Counted from the first letter of the stretch, positions 1 to 7,378 are shown. The stretch is 15,667 nucleotides of DNA from an uncultured Oscillospiraceae bacterium (GCA_910587785.1 CAJUOA010000015.1:26817-42483); one strand, 5' to 3'. The notes: generated by a model not told the origin, from the sequence alone. Translations and numbers: made by a program.

Positions 1-203
1 CTCAGCCTCGCTGGGTTCCTCGGTCTCAGTGGGCTCCTCGGTCTCGCTGGGCTCCTCAGTCTCAGCAGGCTTCTCAGCCTCGCTGGGCTCTTCGGTTTCA
101 GCAGGCTCCTCAGCCTCGGAGGGCTCCTCAGTCTCAGCAGGCTTCTCAGCCTCGCTGGGCTCCTCAGTCTCAGCAGGTTCCTCAGTCTCGCTGGGCTCCT
201 CCG
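1..203 (-). repeat. Tandem repeat coding the EEPSETEEPAET tail
   Basis: An 18-base unit coding a six-residue motif, with a higher-order 36-base pattern, repeats in frame from about position 203 to the left edge. Alternate units differ by GAG/AAG (Glu/Lys) and ACT/GCT (Thr/Ala) codons. Repeats this similar can change length by slippage or recombination. The array lies inside the SLH-protein frame and is not a CRISPR: there are no unique spacers and the reading frame is never broken. Confidence 0.9.
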
Positions 204-696
204 CATCGGCCTCCACCAGGGCGGCCAGAGCGATAGCGGCCTCGCCGCGCGTCACAGCGGCGTCAGCGGCCTCAACGGTCACAGCCTCGATCTCCTGCAT
301 CGCGCAGAAAGCGGCCAGCACCGCGTTGACGCTCTCCGCGTCCAGGGGGGCGTACTGCTCGAAGGTCTCATCGATCAGACCGTGCGCCAGGGCCCAGCTC
401 ATATAGCTACCGGACCAGCCGTCATCAACGATGCCCTCGGCTACAGGGGGCAGGTCCTGACCGGCGATACGGCCCAGGAAAGTCACCAGCTGGGCGGTGG
501 TCAGGCTGTCCTCGGGGTCGAAGACGTCGTTACTGCGGCCGGTAGTGATCTCGTTCTCCGCCAGGACCGCAACGGCCTCGGCATAGGGACTGTCTTCGGT
601 CACATCGCTGAACGCAAGTGCGCTCCCGCCGATGCCGGAGACAAGTGCGGCACTGACACACAGTGCCAGAAGCTTGCGCATGAACTTGCTCTTCAC
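1..696 (-). CDS. Secreted SLH-domain protein with acidic Pro/Thr/Glu repeat tail (3' end outside window)
   Basis: The minus-strand frame is open from a GTG at 696 to the window edge (232 codons). I chose GTG because AAGGAGGA (704-711) lies 7-8 bases before it, and it supplies the basic residues of a signal peptide (VKSKFMRK, hydrophobic core, ALA cleavage near residue 28). An internal ATG at 681 is too far from the ribosome site. Residues about 29-76 read as one S-layer-homology repeat (FSDVTEDSPYAEAV..., FDPEDSLTTAQLVTFLGRIAG). Residues about 95-165 look like further, degenerate SLH material. From about residue 165 the protein is a low-complexity tail of EEP-[S/A/T]-E-[T/A] units, with no tryptophan or cysteine, still repeating at the edge. 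SLH domains normally bind pyruvylated wall polymers, so a wall-anchored surface protein with a spacer tail is inferred. What follows the tail is unseen. Confidence 0.85.
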   Translation of the reverse strand, partial: MKSKFMRKLLALCVSAALVSGIGGSALAFSDVTEDSPYAEAVAVLAENEITTGRSNDVFDPEDSLTTAQLVTFLGRIAGQDLPPVAEGIVDDGWSGSYMSWALAHGLIDETFEQYAPLDAESVNAVLAAFCAMQEIEAVTVEAADAAVTRGEAAIALAALVEADAEEPSETEEPAETEEPSEAEKPAETEEPSEAEEPAETEEPSEAEKPAETEEPSETEEPTETEEPSEAE

Positions 697-753
697 GGAA
701 AGTTCCTCCTTAAAAATCTTTGGTATGTGCTTTGTTGAAATTTACCGGAGTTT

Positions 754-782
754 ATTATATCCGCTCTCAATTCCCTTGTCAA
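754..782 (-). promoter_or_regulatory. Consensus sigma-A promoter of the SLH-protein gene
   Basis: On the minus strand TTGACA (782-777), 17 bases, then TATAAT (759-754): both hexamers match the consensus at every base. The start of transcription should be near 747, giving a leader of about 50 bases that includes the AAGGAGGA ribosome site. Such a promoter predicts strong, largely unregulated expression, as expected for an abundant surface protein. Confidence 0.9.
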
Positions 783-828
783 TAACAGGAATAGCGTTTT
801 TTCCCGTATTTTTAGAAAATTACTTAAA

Positions 829-845
829 ACGCCCCCAAAATTGGG
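829..845 (-). terminator. Weak terminator-like hairpin after the GH20 gene
   Basis: Just past the GH20 stop codon the minus strand reads GCCCAATTTTGGGGGCGTTTTA. GCCC can pair with GGGC, and a short T run follows. The stem is only four to five base pairs, so this is a tentative call. Confidence 0.3.
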
Positions 846-850
846 CAGAA

Positions 851-2737
851 TCACTGGTCGATGGGGCAGGCCGACGCGCAGCTCCCGAAGTTGAAGCATC
901 CGCTCAGCACGCCGCCCTCCCGGAGCATGAAAGGCAGCGGCGTCTCCCGCAGCTCCTCCAGACCCTCGCTCTCATCTCCCGCCGCCCAGGCGGACACCCG
1001 GGTCCGGGCGCTCTCCAGACGGGCCCGCACCGCCCCTAAGCGGCCGTCGATGACCTCGAACCCGTGGGGCTTGTTGGTCTCCTTCCACAGCGCCCGCCAC
1101 GCCTGACGCAGGAGCTCCGTCTCCTCCTCCACCGTTTGCAGGGACGCCGCCAGCTCTCCGGCGGCCTTCCGGTCCTCCCGGGCCACGGCGGCGGCGATGT
1201 TCTCATGCCACCGGCACTTGCCCGCCAGCACCCGGGCCAGCCGGGCGTAGAAGCCCATGAGCCCCGCGAACTCGCCCCCCGCTTCGGCGATGGCCGTATA
1301 CTCCTCCGCCAGGGCGGCAAAGTGGTCCGCCATAGCGAAGCCCTCCGTGTCCTTGGCAAAGAGCTGGACCATGGGGTCCTGGTACAGCATGAATTTGCAG
1401 GCGTTCACCGGCGACGTGGCCGTGGAGCGCATCCCCGGCACGGTGTTGAACCGGCTCAGCCCCAGGATGGGCCCCATCTCCCCGCCGCAGCAGGTGCGGT
1501 AGCGCTCCTCCAGCCGCTCCATGCCGCAGTCCTCACCGGCGTAGGCGAACTCCGCGTACATCTGCATCCCCGGCAGGGCGGTGAGGAAGCTTGCCTCCGC
1601 GCCGTTGTCCCCCCAGGCCGTAGCCAGGACAAAGGGGACGCCTGCCTTCTTGCAGGCTCTGAGGGCCGGGGCGGTGATACGCAGGGCCTTGTCGTAGTCC
1701 GGCGCGGGCCCGCACCAGGTCCACACCCCTCCGGCAAAGAGGGTAGTGCCGCCCAATTTGTGGTGCTTGTCCAGCATCGCGGTATACTCTTCTTCAGTAT
1801 TGTGGTAGTAGTCCCAGTACATGATGTCCACCCCGGGCACCACGCTTGCGATGGCCTCCGGGGAGGGATCGCCGTCGTAGTAGCCGTTGGAGGGAGAGTC
1901 GGGACGGAAGTACATGTCGCTCCACATCATAGGCCGCAGTCCCAGCTCGTCGGTCAGCTCCTTCACCCGCAGGAGGTGCCGGTGGATGATGGCGTGGGGG
2001 GACTCGTAGCCGAATTTCCGCAGGTGGGCCCCCAGCCCGACGCCGTGGGCCTCGTCCATGCCGATGTGGATGCGCTTGGAGCGGTACGGCGCCGCCGCGG
2101 CGGCGATCATCCGGCGCAGGAGGGCATATGTCTCCTCGCTGTCGGCCAGGAGGACCTCCCCGTTGTCCGCGTACTTGCGCATAGCGGGCCAGTGGAGCAC
2201 CTGCCCCAGGTGGCCCAGGGTCTGGATGCAGGGCATGAGCTCGATGCCCAGCAGGTCCGCGTAGTCGTCCAGCCGGCGCAGCTCCTCCATGGAGTACTTC
2301 CCCCGCTGGTAGCCGAAATAGGGCTCCTCCGGCACCTCGTAGGTGTCCTCGGTGTACATCATGCCCACGTCCATGCCCATGAGCGCCATGGACCGCAAAA
2401 GCCGCTGGATGGTCTCCACCCGCAGTACCGCGTTCCGGGAGACGTCGAACATCACCCCCGTCTCAAAGCAGGGCCGCTCGGAGACCTGATATGTATCCTT
2501 CTCCCAGTTCTCCCGCAGGAGGGACAGCGCCCGGTAGAGGTGGATGGGCTTCTCCCAGCCCAGGCGGATGCCCTCCGGCCCCTTCTCCACCACCGGGCCC
2601 GCTGCCCGGAACACCTCCACCACCGTGCCGCCCTCCCCGGCGGCGAAGCCCAGCAGGGGGCCCAGCTCCAGCATGGCCCCGGCGAAGCGCTCCGGCAGTT
2701 CGCCGCGGAAGCGCAAAATGTCAGTATGCTTGCTCAT
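851..2737 (-). CDS. Cytosolic GH20-type beta-N-acetylhexosaminidase
   Basis: 628 residues. The frame is open further upstream (to 2839), but ATG 2737 has AAGGAGGAG (2747-2755) before it and the upstream extension is unlike the family. Glycoside hydrolase family 20 is recognised from the substrate-assisted catalytic Asp-Glu pair in RIHIGMDEAHGVGLG (D228-E229). Other TIM-barrel landmarks are ETGVMFDVSRNAV (about 92-104), a CIQTLGHLG strand (170-178), MMWSDMYFR (270-278) and the aromatic WTWCGP and TAWGDNGAE segments (about 339-382). There is no signal peptide or membrane segment, so it should act in the cytosol, removing terminal GlcNAc or GalNAc from imported oligosaccharides. Its length and lack of export signal resemble the intracellular streptococcal GH20C type (recalled, not aligned). 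The C-terminus ends oddly in a cysteine-containing segment, SGCFNFGSCASACPIDQ. No sugar transporter lies beside it. Exact substrate cannot be read from sequence. Confidence 0.85.
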   Translation of the reverse strand: MSKHTDILRFRGELPERFAGAMLELGPLLGFAAGEGGTVVEVFRAAGPVVEKGPEGIRLGWEKPIHLYRALSLLRENWEKDTYQVSERPCFETGVMFDVSRNAVLRVETIQRLLRSMALMGMDVGMMYTEDTYEVPEEPYFGYQRGKYSMEELRRLDDYADLLGIELMPCIQTLGHLGQVLHWPAMRKYADNGEVLLADSEETYALLRRMIAAAAAPYRSKRIHIGMDEAHGVGLGAHLRKFGYESPHAIIHRHLLRVKELTDELGLRPMMWSDMYFRPDSPSNGYYDGDPSPEAIASVVPGVDIMYWDYYHNTEEEYTAMLDKHHKLGGTTLFAGGVWTWCGPAPDYDKALRITAPALRACKKAGVPFVLATAWGDNGAEASFLTALPGMQMYAEFAYAGEDCGMERLEERYRTCCGGEMGPILGLSRFNTVPGMRSTATSPVNACKFMLYQDPMVQLFAKDTEGFAMADHFAALAEEYTAIAEAGGEFAGLMGFYARLARVLAGKCRWHENIAAAVAREDRKAAGELAASLQTVEEETELLRQAWRALWKETNKPHGFEVIDGRLGAVRARLESARTRVSAWAAGDESEGLEELRETPLPFMLREGGVLSGCFNFGSCASACPIDQ

Positions 2738-2757
2738 ATGGGTTCGCTCCTCCTTGT

Positions 2758-2825
2758 AAAAAAGACTTTGACGCAAACCGCCGCCTGATTTTGGATGATG
2801 CAGGTCCGCTTTTGCGTCAAAGTCT
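2758..2825 (-). promoter_or_regulatory. Terminator-like leader hairpin (possible attenuator) of the GH20 gene
   Basis: AGACTTTGACGCAAA (2763-2777) and TTTGCGTCAAAGTCT (2811-2825) are a perfect 15-bp inverted repeat around a 33-base loop. Read on the minus strand, the stem is followed at once by T6 (2763-2758), then the ribosome site (2755-2747) and the GH20 start. A long stem with a T run is intrinsic-terminator architecture. Here it would end transcripts before the GH20 frame unless something prevents folding. It could instead just end the gpmI operon, or be one more member of the palindrome family next to it. No ligand-binding fold is recognised. Confidence 0.6.
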
Positions 2826-2856
2826 GGTTTTGTATTCAATGCGTATCAAAGCTCGA

Positions 2857-3026
2857 CGGGAACTCCCGCTGGCGCTGTTTGCCGCTTTGGCGGCAAATGC
2901 GCTTAGGCCGCGCCGCACATATATATTGGGGGCGGGACTTGCGGCGCGGCCTTTTGGAGCATTTCGCGCCCTGCGGGGCGCGACCAGAGGCTTTGCCTCT
3001 GGACTCCACCACCTTTGAAAAGGTGG
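2857..3026. repeat. Array of consecutive perfect hairpins between gpmI and the GH20 gene
   Basis: The stretch 2738-3056 has no gene. Besides the leader hairpin it holds, in order: CGGG/CCCG (2857-2868); an 8-bp stem TTTGCCGC/GCGGCAAA (2878-2897); a 13-bp stem AGGCCGCGCCGCA/TGCGGCGCGGCCT (2905-2917 with 2940-2952, 22-base loop); CGCGCCC/GGGCGCG (2965-2982); CCAGAGGC/GCCTCTGG (2984-3002); and CCACCTTT/AAAGGTGG (3009-3026). All arms pair perfectly. None is followed by a good T run on the minus strand. The mosaic resembles palindromic intergenic elements I associate with Oscillospiraceae genomes (recalled, not searched). Confidence 0.8.
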
Positions 3027-3056
3027 ACGAAACTTTTGTTTTGCGCTTCGCGCCGT

Positions 3057-4565
3057 CTACTCGATGAGGCTCTTCCCGTCCATCTCCGGCGGGCAGGCGA
3101 GCCCCATGATATCCAGGATCGTGGGGGCAATGTCCGCCAGACGTCCGGGGCGGAGCTTGGCGTCCGCACCCACCAGGATGAAGGGCACCAGGTTGGTGGT
3201 GTGGGCAGTCATGGGAGAGCCGTCCGGCTTCCGCATCTCCTCCGCGTTGCCGTGGTCCGCAGTGACCATGGCGATGCCGCCCATAGCCCGGGTGGCCTCC
3301 ACCACGCGGCCCACGCAGGCGTCCACCGTCTCCACCGCCTTGACAGCGGCCTCATACACGCCGGTGTGGCCCACCATGTCGCAGTTGGCAAAGTTGAGGA
3401 TGATGACATCGTACTCCCCGGAGTTGATCCGCTCCACGCACTTGTCCGTCACCTCCACGGCGCTCATCTCCGGCTGGAGGTCGTAGGTGGCCACCTTGGG
3501 GGAGGGCACCAGCACCCGGTCCTCGCCGGGGAACACAGCCTCGGACCCGCCGTTGAAGAAGAAGGTGACATGGGCATATTTCTCCGTCTCCGCGATGCGA
3601 AGCTGGGTCATGCCCATCTTGCTGAGGTACTCGCCCAGGCCGTTGGCCACCAGATTCCGGGGGAAGGCCACCCGCACGTTGGGCATGGAGGCGTCATACT
3701 CGGTGGTGCACACGTACGTCAGGGGGAAGAACTCCCGCTGGAACCCGTCGAAATCCGGGTCCACAAAGGCGCGGGTGATCTCCCGGGCCCGGTCGGGGCG
3801 GAAGTTGAAGAAGATGATGCTGTCGTTGTCGGAGATCATGCCCTCGCTGTCGCAGACTACGGGCTCGACGAACTCGTCGGTCACACCCTTGGCGTAGCTC
3901 TTGGCAACAGCGTCCACAGGGTCCCGGTTCTGACGGCCCTGGCCGTAGACCATGGCGTCGTAGGCCTGCTCCACCCGGTCCCAGCGCTTGTCGCGGTCCA
4001 TGGCGTAGTAGCGGCCCATGACCGTGGCGACCTTCCCCACGCCGATCTCGGCGCACTTCTCCACGGCCTCGGCCACGAAGTCCTTGCCGCTGGTGGGAGA
4101 CACATCCCGGCCGTCCAGGAACGCGTGGATATAGACCTTCTCCAGCCCCCGGCGCTTGGCCATCTCCAGAAGGGCCCAGAGGTGGGTGTTGTGGGAGTGG
4201 ACGCCCCCATCGGAGAGAAGGCCGTAGAGGTGGAGGGTGTTCCCCCCCGCCTTGCAGGCGTCCATGGCGGCCACATAGGCTTCATTTTCAAAGAAGGAGC
4301 CGTCCTCGACGGCCCGGGTAATCCGGGGCAGGTCCTGGTAGACAACCCGGCCTCCGCCGATGTTGGTATGGCCCACCTCGCTGTTGCCCATCTGCCCGTC
4401 GGGGAGCCCCACGTCCAGCCCGGAGGCGGAGAGGGTGGTGTGGGCGCAGGTGGCTAAAAGGCCGTCCAGCACCGGGGTGCTGGCGTGGGTGACGGCGTTG
4501 CCCTCGGATTCACTGCGCAGGCCAAAGCCGTCCATGATAATCAATGTGGTTGGCGTTTTATTCAT
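3057..4565 (-). CDS. gpmI: 2,3-bisphosphoglycerate-independent phosphoglycerate mutase
   Basis: 502 residues, near the usual ~510. It interconverts 3- and 2-phosphoglycerate in the cytosol, using two Mn ions and a phosphoserine intermediate. The alkaline-phosphatase-type metal motif MDGFG (D12) and the nucleophile motif LPDGQMGNSEVGH (S62) are present. Further conserved blocks are GLLSDGGVHSH, HAFLDGRD, NFANCDMVGHTG and the metal-binding VTADHGNAEEM. The start follows the tpiA stop by nine bases, and its ribosome site (AGGAG) overlaps the tpiA stop codon, so the two are likely translationally coupled. It is the last gene of the glycolytic run. Its stop is TAG, relevant to the amber codon discussed for the ABC gene at 10819-12411. 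Confidence 0.97.
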   Translation of the reverse strand: MNKTPTTLIIMDGFGLRSESEGNAVTHASTPVLDGLLATCAHTTLSASGLDVGLPDGQMGNSEVGHTNIGGGRVVYQDLPRITRAVEDGSFFENEAYVAAMDACKAGGNTLHLYGLLSDGGVHSHNTHLWALLEMAKRRGLEKVYIHAFLDGRDVSPTSGKDFVAEAVEKCAEIGVGKVATVMGRYYAMDRDKRWDRVEQAYDAMVYGQGRQNRDPVDAVAKSYAKGVTDEFVEPVVCDSEGMISDNDSIIFFNFRPDRAREITRAFVDPDFDGFQREFFPLTYVCTTEYDASMPNVRVAFPRNLVANGLGEYLSKMGMTQLRIAETEKYAHVTFFFNGGSEAVFPGEDRVLVPSPKVATYDLQPEMSAVEVTDKCVERINSGEYDVIILNFANCDMVGHTGVYEAAVKAVETVDACVGRVVEATRAMGGIAMVTADHGNAEEMRKPDGSPMTAHTTNLVPFILVGADAKLRPGRLADIAPTILDIMGLACPPEMDGKSLIE

Positions 4566-4574
4566 GAGAAACGA

Positions 4575-5348
4575 TCACTCCTGATTAGCGGCGTTGATGA
4601 TATCCACGAACTGGTCGCTCTTGAGGGCGGCACCGCCGATGAGGCCGCCGTCCACGTCGGGCTGGGCCAGAAGCTCGGCGGCGTTCTTGGGGTTCATGGA
4701 CCCGCCGTACTGGATGGTCACAGACCGGGCCACACGGGCGCCGTAGAGACTGCGGATGGCGGCGCGGATGGCGGTGCAGACCTCGGCGGCCTGCTCGGCG
4801 GTGGCGGTGCGGCCCGTGCCGATGGCCCAGATGGGCTCGTAGGCGATGACGCACTTGCGCACCTTCTCCGCCGCCACGCCCGCCAGGGCGCTCTTCACCT
4901 GGAGGGCGATGAGCTCCATGGTCACGCCCATCTCCCGCTGCTCCAGACTCTCGCCCACGCAGATGATGGGGTGCAGTCCCGCCTCCAGGGCGGCGTGGAC
5001 CTTCTTGTTGACGGAGATGTCCGTCTCCCCGAAATACTGCCGCCGCTCACTGTGGCCGATGATGACATACTTGACGCCCAGATCCTTGAGCATGTCGGCG
5101 GACACTTCGCCCGTGTAGGCCCCGCTGGGCTCGTAGTGCAGGTTCTCCGCGCCCACCGCGATGTGCAGGTCCTTGAAGGCCTTCAGCGCTGCGGGCACGT
5201 TCACTGCGGGCACGCAGATGACCACCTCGCACCACTTGGCGCGGGGCAGGATGGGCCGGATCTCCTCGGCGAATTTCTTGGTCTCGGTGGCGGTCTTGTT
5301 CATCTTCCAGTTGCCGGCGATGATAGTCTTGCGGTATCTACGGTTCAT
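4575..5348 (-). CDS. tpiA: Triosephosphate isomerase
   Basis: 257 residues, a normal TIM length. It interconverts dihydroxyacetone phosphate and glyceraldehyde-3-phosphate in glycolysis. Catalytic residues are all visible: K15 in GNWKMN (12-17), H99 in IIGHSERR, E171 in AYEPIWAIGTG with the closing loop, and the phosphate-binding IQYGGSMNP (about 212-220) and GLIGGA (235-240). An ACAGGAGATC ribosome site precedes ATG 5348. It sits between pgk (120 bases upstream) and gpmI (nine bases downstream), the usual clostridial gene order. Confidence 0.98.
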   Translation of the reverse strand: MNRRYRKTIIAGNWKMNKTATETKKFAEEIRPILPRAKWCEVVICVPAVNVPAALKAFKDLHIAVGAENLHYEPSGAYTGEVSADMLKDLGVKYVIIGHSERRQYFGETDISVNKKVHAALEAGLHPIICVGESLEQREMGVTMELIALQVKSALAGVAAEKVRKCVIAYEPIWAIGTGRTATAEQAAEVCTAIRAAIRSLYGARVARSVTIQYGGSMNPKNAAELLAQPDVDGGLIGGAALKSDQFVDIINAANQE

Positions 5349-5399
5349 GGTAGTTGATCTCCTGTCTGTTTTATGGTATTTTGATAGATTTATTTAAGT

Positions 5400-5460
5400 A
5401 AAGCGGGCGCTGGACTGCGGACCCCTCCCCGGGGCGGGGCGTCTCTCCAAGCCGCGCTTT
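5400..5460 (-). other. Strong GC hairpin in the pgk-tpiA spacer
   Basis: The outer arms AAAGCG and CGCTTT (5400-5405 with 5455-5460) pair, extend by GGC/GCC past one bulge, and enclose a C-rich/G-rich core (5422-5430 with 5431-5439, one mismatch). No T run of terminator quality follows on the minus strand, where the sequence continues TTTACTTAAATAAA. It could be a partial terminator, or an RNA-processing or stability element that sets different levels of Pgk and TpiA. Confidence 0.6.
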
Positions 5461-5468
5461 GCAGATCG

Positions 5469-6737
5469 TTACTGATCCAGCAGGCAGGCCACGCCGGGAA
5501 GCTCCTTACCCTCCAGGAACTCCAGGGACGCGCCGCCGCCGGTGGAAATGTGGGTCATCTTATCGGCAAAGCCCATCTGGGCCACAGCCGCCGCGCTGTC
5601 GCCGCCGCCGATGATGGTGATGGCGTCGGTGCCGGCCAGGGCCTGGGCGATGGCCCGGGTGCCGCCGGCGAAGTTCGCAAACTCAAAGACGCCCATGGGC
5701 CCGTTCCAGATGACGGTGCCCGCGCCCTGGATGGCGGCGGAGAAGGCTTCGATGGTCTTCGGGCCGATATCCATGCCCATCATGTCGCCGGGGATCGCCA
5801 TGGTGTCGTGAAGGACGGGCTCGGCTTCAGCGGAGAACTCCTTGGCGCAGAGGGTGTCCACGGGGAGGAGGAGCTTGACGCCCTTCTCCTTGGCCTTGGC
5901 GATCATCTCGTTGCAGTAGTCCAGCCAGTCGCTCTCCAGGAGGCTGGTTCCGACACTGCCGCCCTGGGCCTTGGCAAAGGTGTAGGCCATGCCGCCGCCG
6001 ATGATGATGGTGTCGGCGATGTCCAGCAGGTGGTTGATGACGCCGATCTTGGAGGAGACCTTGCTCCCGCCCAGGATGGCCACCAGGGGCCGCTTGGGGT
6101 CGGCCAGAGCGCCGCCCATGATCTCCAGCTCCTTCTCGATGAGGAAGCCGCTGACGGCGGGCAGATAGGCCGCGACGCCGGCGGTGGAGGCGTGGGCCCG
6201 GTGGACCGCGCCGAAGGCGTCGGAGACGTAGACCTCCGCCATAGAGGCCATGGCCCTGGCCAGCTCGGGGTCGTTTTTGGTCTCGCCCTTCTCAAAGCGG
6301 GTATTCTGGAGCAGCATGACCTCGCCGGGCTTCAGCGCCGCGGCCTTGGCCTGGGCGTCGGGCCCCACCACGTCGGCGGCGAGGATGACGGTCTTCCCCA
6401 GAAGCTCGCCCAGGCGCTCCGCCACGGGCTTCATGCACAGCGCCTCCAGGCTCTTCTCCCACTTCTCCCTGGTCAGGGAGGCGGGGTCCTTGCCCTTCTC
6501 CGCCTGCTTTTTGGCCCACTTGTCAAAGTCGGGCTCCGGCTTGCCCAGGTGGGAGCAGGCGATCACCGCCGCCCCCTGGTCCAGCAGGTACTGGATGGTG
6601 GGCAGGGCGGCGCGGATGCGCTTGTCGTCGGTGATGTGGCCGTCAGCCTTGTCCTGAGGTACGTTGAAGTCGCACCGAAGCAGGACCTTCTTTCCCTTCA
6701 CGTCGATGTCCTTGACGGTCTTCTTGTTGTAGTTCAT
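5469..6737 (-). CDS. pgk: Phosphoglycerate kinase
   Basis: 422 residues, longer than the common ~395-400. It transfers phosphate from 1,3-bisphosphoglycerate to ADP in the cytosol. Evidence: RCDFNVP (21-27), SHLGKP (62-67), LLQNTRFEKGE (142-152), DAFGAVHRAHAST (173-185), the ILGGSKVSSKIGVI hinge region, and the nucleotide-side GGGDSAAAV near the C-terminus. The extra length is a charged insertion of about 25 residues (roughly 70-98, DKWAKKQAEKGKD...) right after SHLGKPEP, where shorter Pgk proteins go straight to the LAPVA segment. AAAGGAG precedes the ATG. It is upstream of tpiA and downstream of trmL. gapA, often first in this operon, is not here. Confidence 0.97.
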   Translation of the reverse strand: MNYNKKTVKDIDVKGKKVLLRCDFNVPQDKADGHITDDKRIRAALPTIQYLLDQGAAVIACSHLGKPEPDFDKWAKKQAEKGKDPASLTREKWEKSLEALCMKPVAERLGELLGKTVILAADVVGPDAQAKAAALKPGEVMLLQNTRFEKGETKNDPELARAMASMAEVYVSDAFGAVHRAHASTAGVAAYLPAVSGFLIEKELEIMGGALADPKRPLVAILGGSKVSSKIGVINHLLDIADTIIIGGGMAYTFAKAQGGSVGTSLLESDWLDYCNEMIAKAKEKGVKLLLPVDTLCAKEFSAEAEPVLHDTMAIPGDMMGMDIGPKTIEAFSAAIQGAGTVIWNGPMGVFEFANFAGGTRAIAQALAGTDAITIIGGGDSAAAVAQMGFADKMTHISTGGGASLEFLEGKELPGVACLLDQ

Positions 6738-6829
6738 GGTTGGTTGGCTCCTTTCAAGCTTGATTTGTGACAGCTTTCTTCTTTCTGTCCGGTCTTCCGA
6801 TGCCTTGCTTCCGATCTATAAAACCTATT

Positions 6830-7339
6830 TCAGATACCTTGCAATGATTCATCCTGCGCCATCTCCCCGGCGTTCTGCAGCCCCGGAAAGCCGTTTTGCC
6901 GCAGGGCCTCGTACGCCAGCACGGCGGCGCTGTTGGCGAGGTTGAGGCTCCGGGCCGGGGAGACCATGGGCAGGCGCACGCACCGCTCCCGGTACTTCTC
7001 CCGGAAGGGGGCGGGCAGTCCCGCCGTCTCCTTGCCGAAGAAGAGCCACGCGTCCGGGGAGAAGCGGGCCTCGCTGTAGGCCCGGGGGGCCTTGGTGGTG
7101 GCAAGCCACAGGTCCGACGCCGCCTCCGGGTGCGCCCGGAAGAGGGCGTCCAGGTCCGGGTGGACCGCCACCTCCACCAGGTGCCAGTAGTCCAGCCCCG
7201 CCCGCTTCACGGCCCGGTCGCTGACATCGAAGCCCAGGGGCTCCACCAGGTGCAGGTGGCTCCCGGTGGCGGCGCAGGTGCGGGCGATGTTGCCGCAGTT
7301 CTGGGGGATCTCCGGCTCCACCAGCACGATGTTGAGCAT
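6830..7339 (-). CDS. trmL: tRNA (cytidine(34)-2'-O)-methyltransferase
   Basis: 169 residues, typical of this minimal SPOUT methyltransferase, which uses SAM to 2'-O-methylate the wobble base of some leucine tRNAs. Motifs are EPEIPQNCGNIART (8-21), FGKETAGLP (101-109) and the knot-forming SLNLANSAAVL (131-141). The frame extends 17 codons upstream, but ATG 7339 has AAGGAGG seven bases or so ahead and begins with the conserved MLNIVLVEPEIP, so I use that start. It lies about 92 bases upstream of pgk on the same strand, with no terminator between them. It may therefore be co-transcribed with the glycolytic genes. Confidence 0.93.
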   Translation of the reverse strand: MLNIVLVEPEIPQNCGNIARTCAATGSHLHLVEPLGFDVSDRAVKRAGLDYWHLVEVAVHPDLDALFRAHPEAASDLWLATTKAPRAYSEARFSPDAWLFFGKETAGLPAPFREKYRERCVRLPMVSPARSLNLANSAAVLAYEALRQNGFPGLQNAGEMAQDESLQGI

Positions 7340-7353
7340 GACGCCTCCTTCGC

Positions 7354-7378
7354 TTCCCGGCCAAAAAAAGGCCGGGAA
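7354..7378 (-). other. Leader hairpin with a seven-base T loop before trmL
   Basis: TTCCCGGCC (7354-7362) and GGCCGGGAA (7370-7378) form a perfect 9-bp stem. On the minus strand the loop is T7, and the AAGGAGG ribosome site lies a few bases downstream. It begins about ten bases after the predicted transcription start, so it is a 5'-end stem, suggestive of mRNA stabilisation rather than termination. Confidence 0.6.

Noticed and set aside
1..203. CRISPR-like regular repeats
   Set aside because: Units are contiguous with no spacers and keep a reading frame, so it is a coding tandem repeat.
29..406. Serine-rich 125-residue plus-strand frame (GSSVSLGSS repeats)
   Set aside because: It is the antisense of the Glu/Pro repeat array; the minus strand has a promoter, ribosome site and signal peptide.
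1064..2788. 574-residue plus-strand open frame opposite the GH20 gene
   Set aside because: Low-complexity His/Gly/Val/Gln-rich translation typical of the antisense of GC-rich DNA, no ribosome site, and the minus-strand frame has clear GH20 motifs.
3015..4457. 480-residue plus-strand open frame opposite gpmI, and similar long frames opposite pgk and tpiA
   Set aside because: Same antisense artefact; the opposite strand codes highly conserved glycolytic enzymes.
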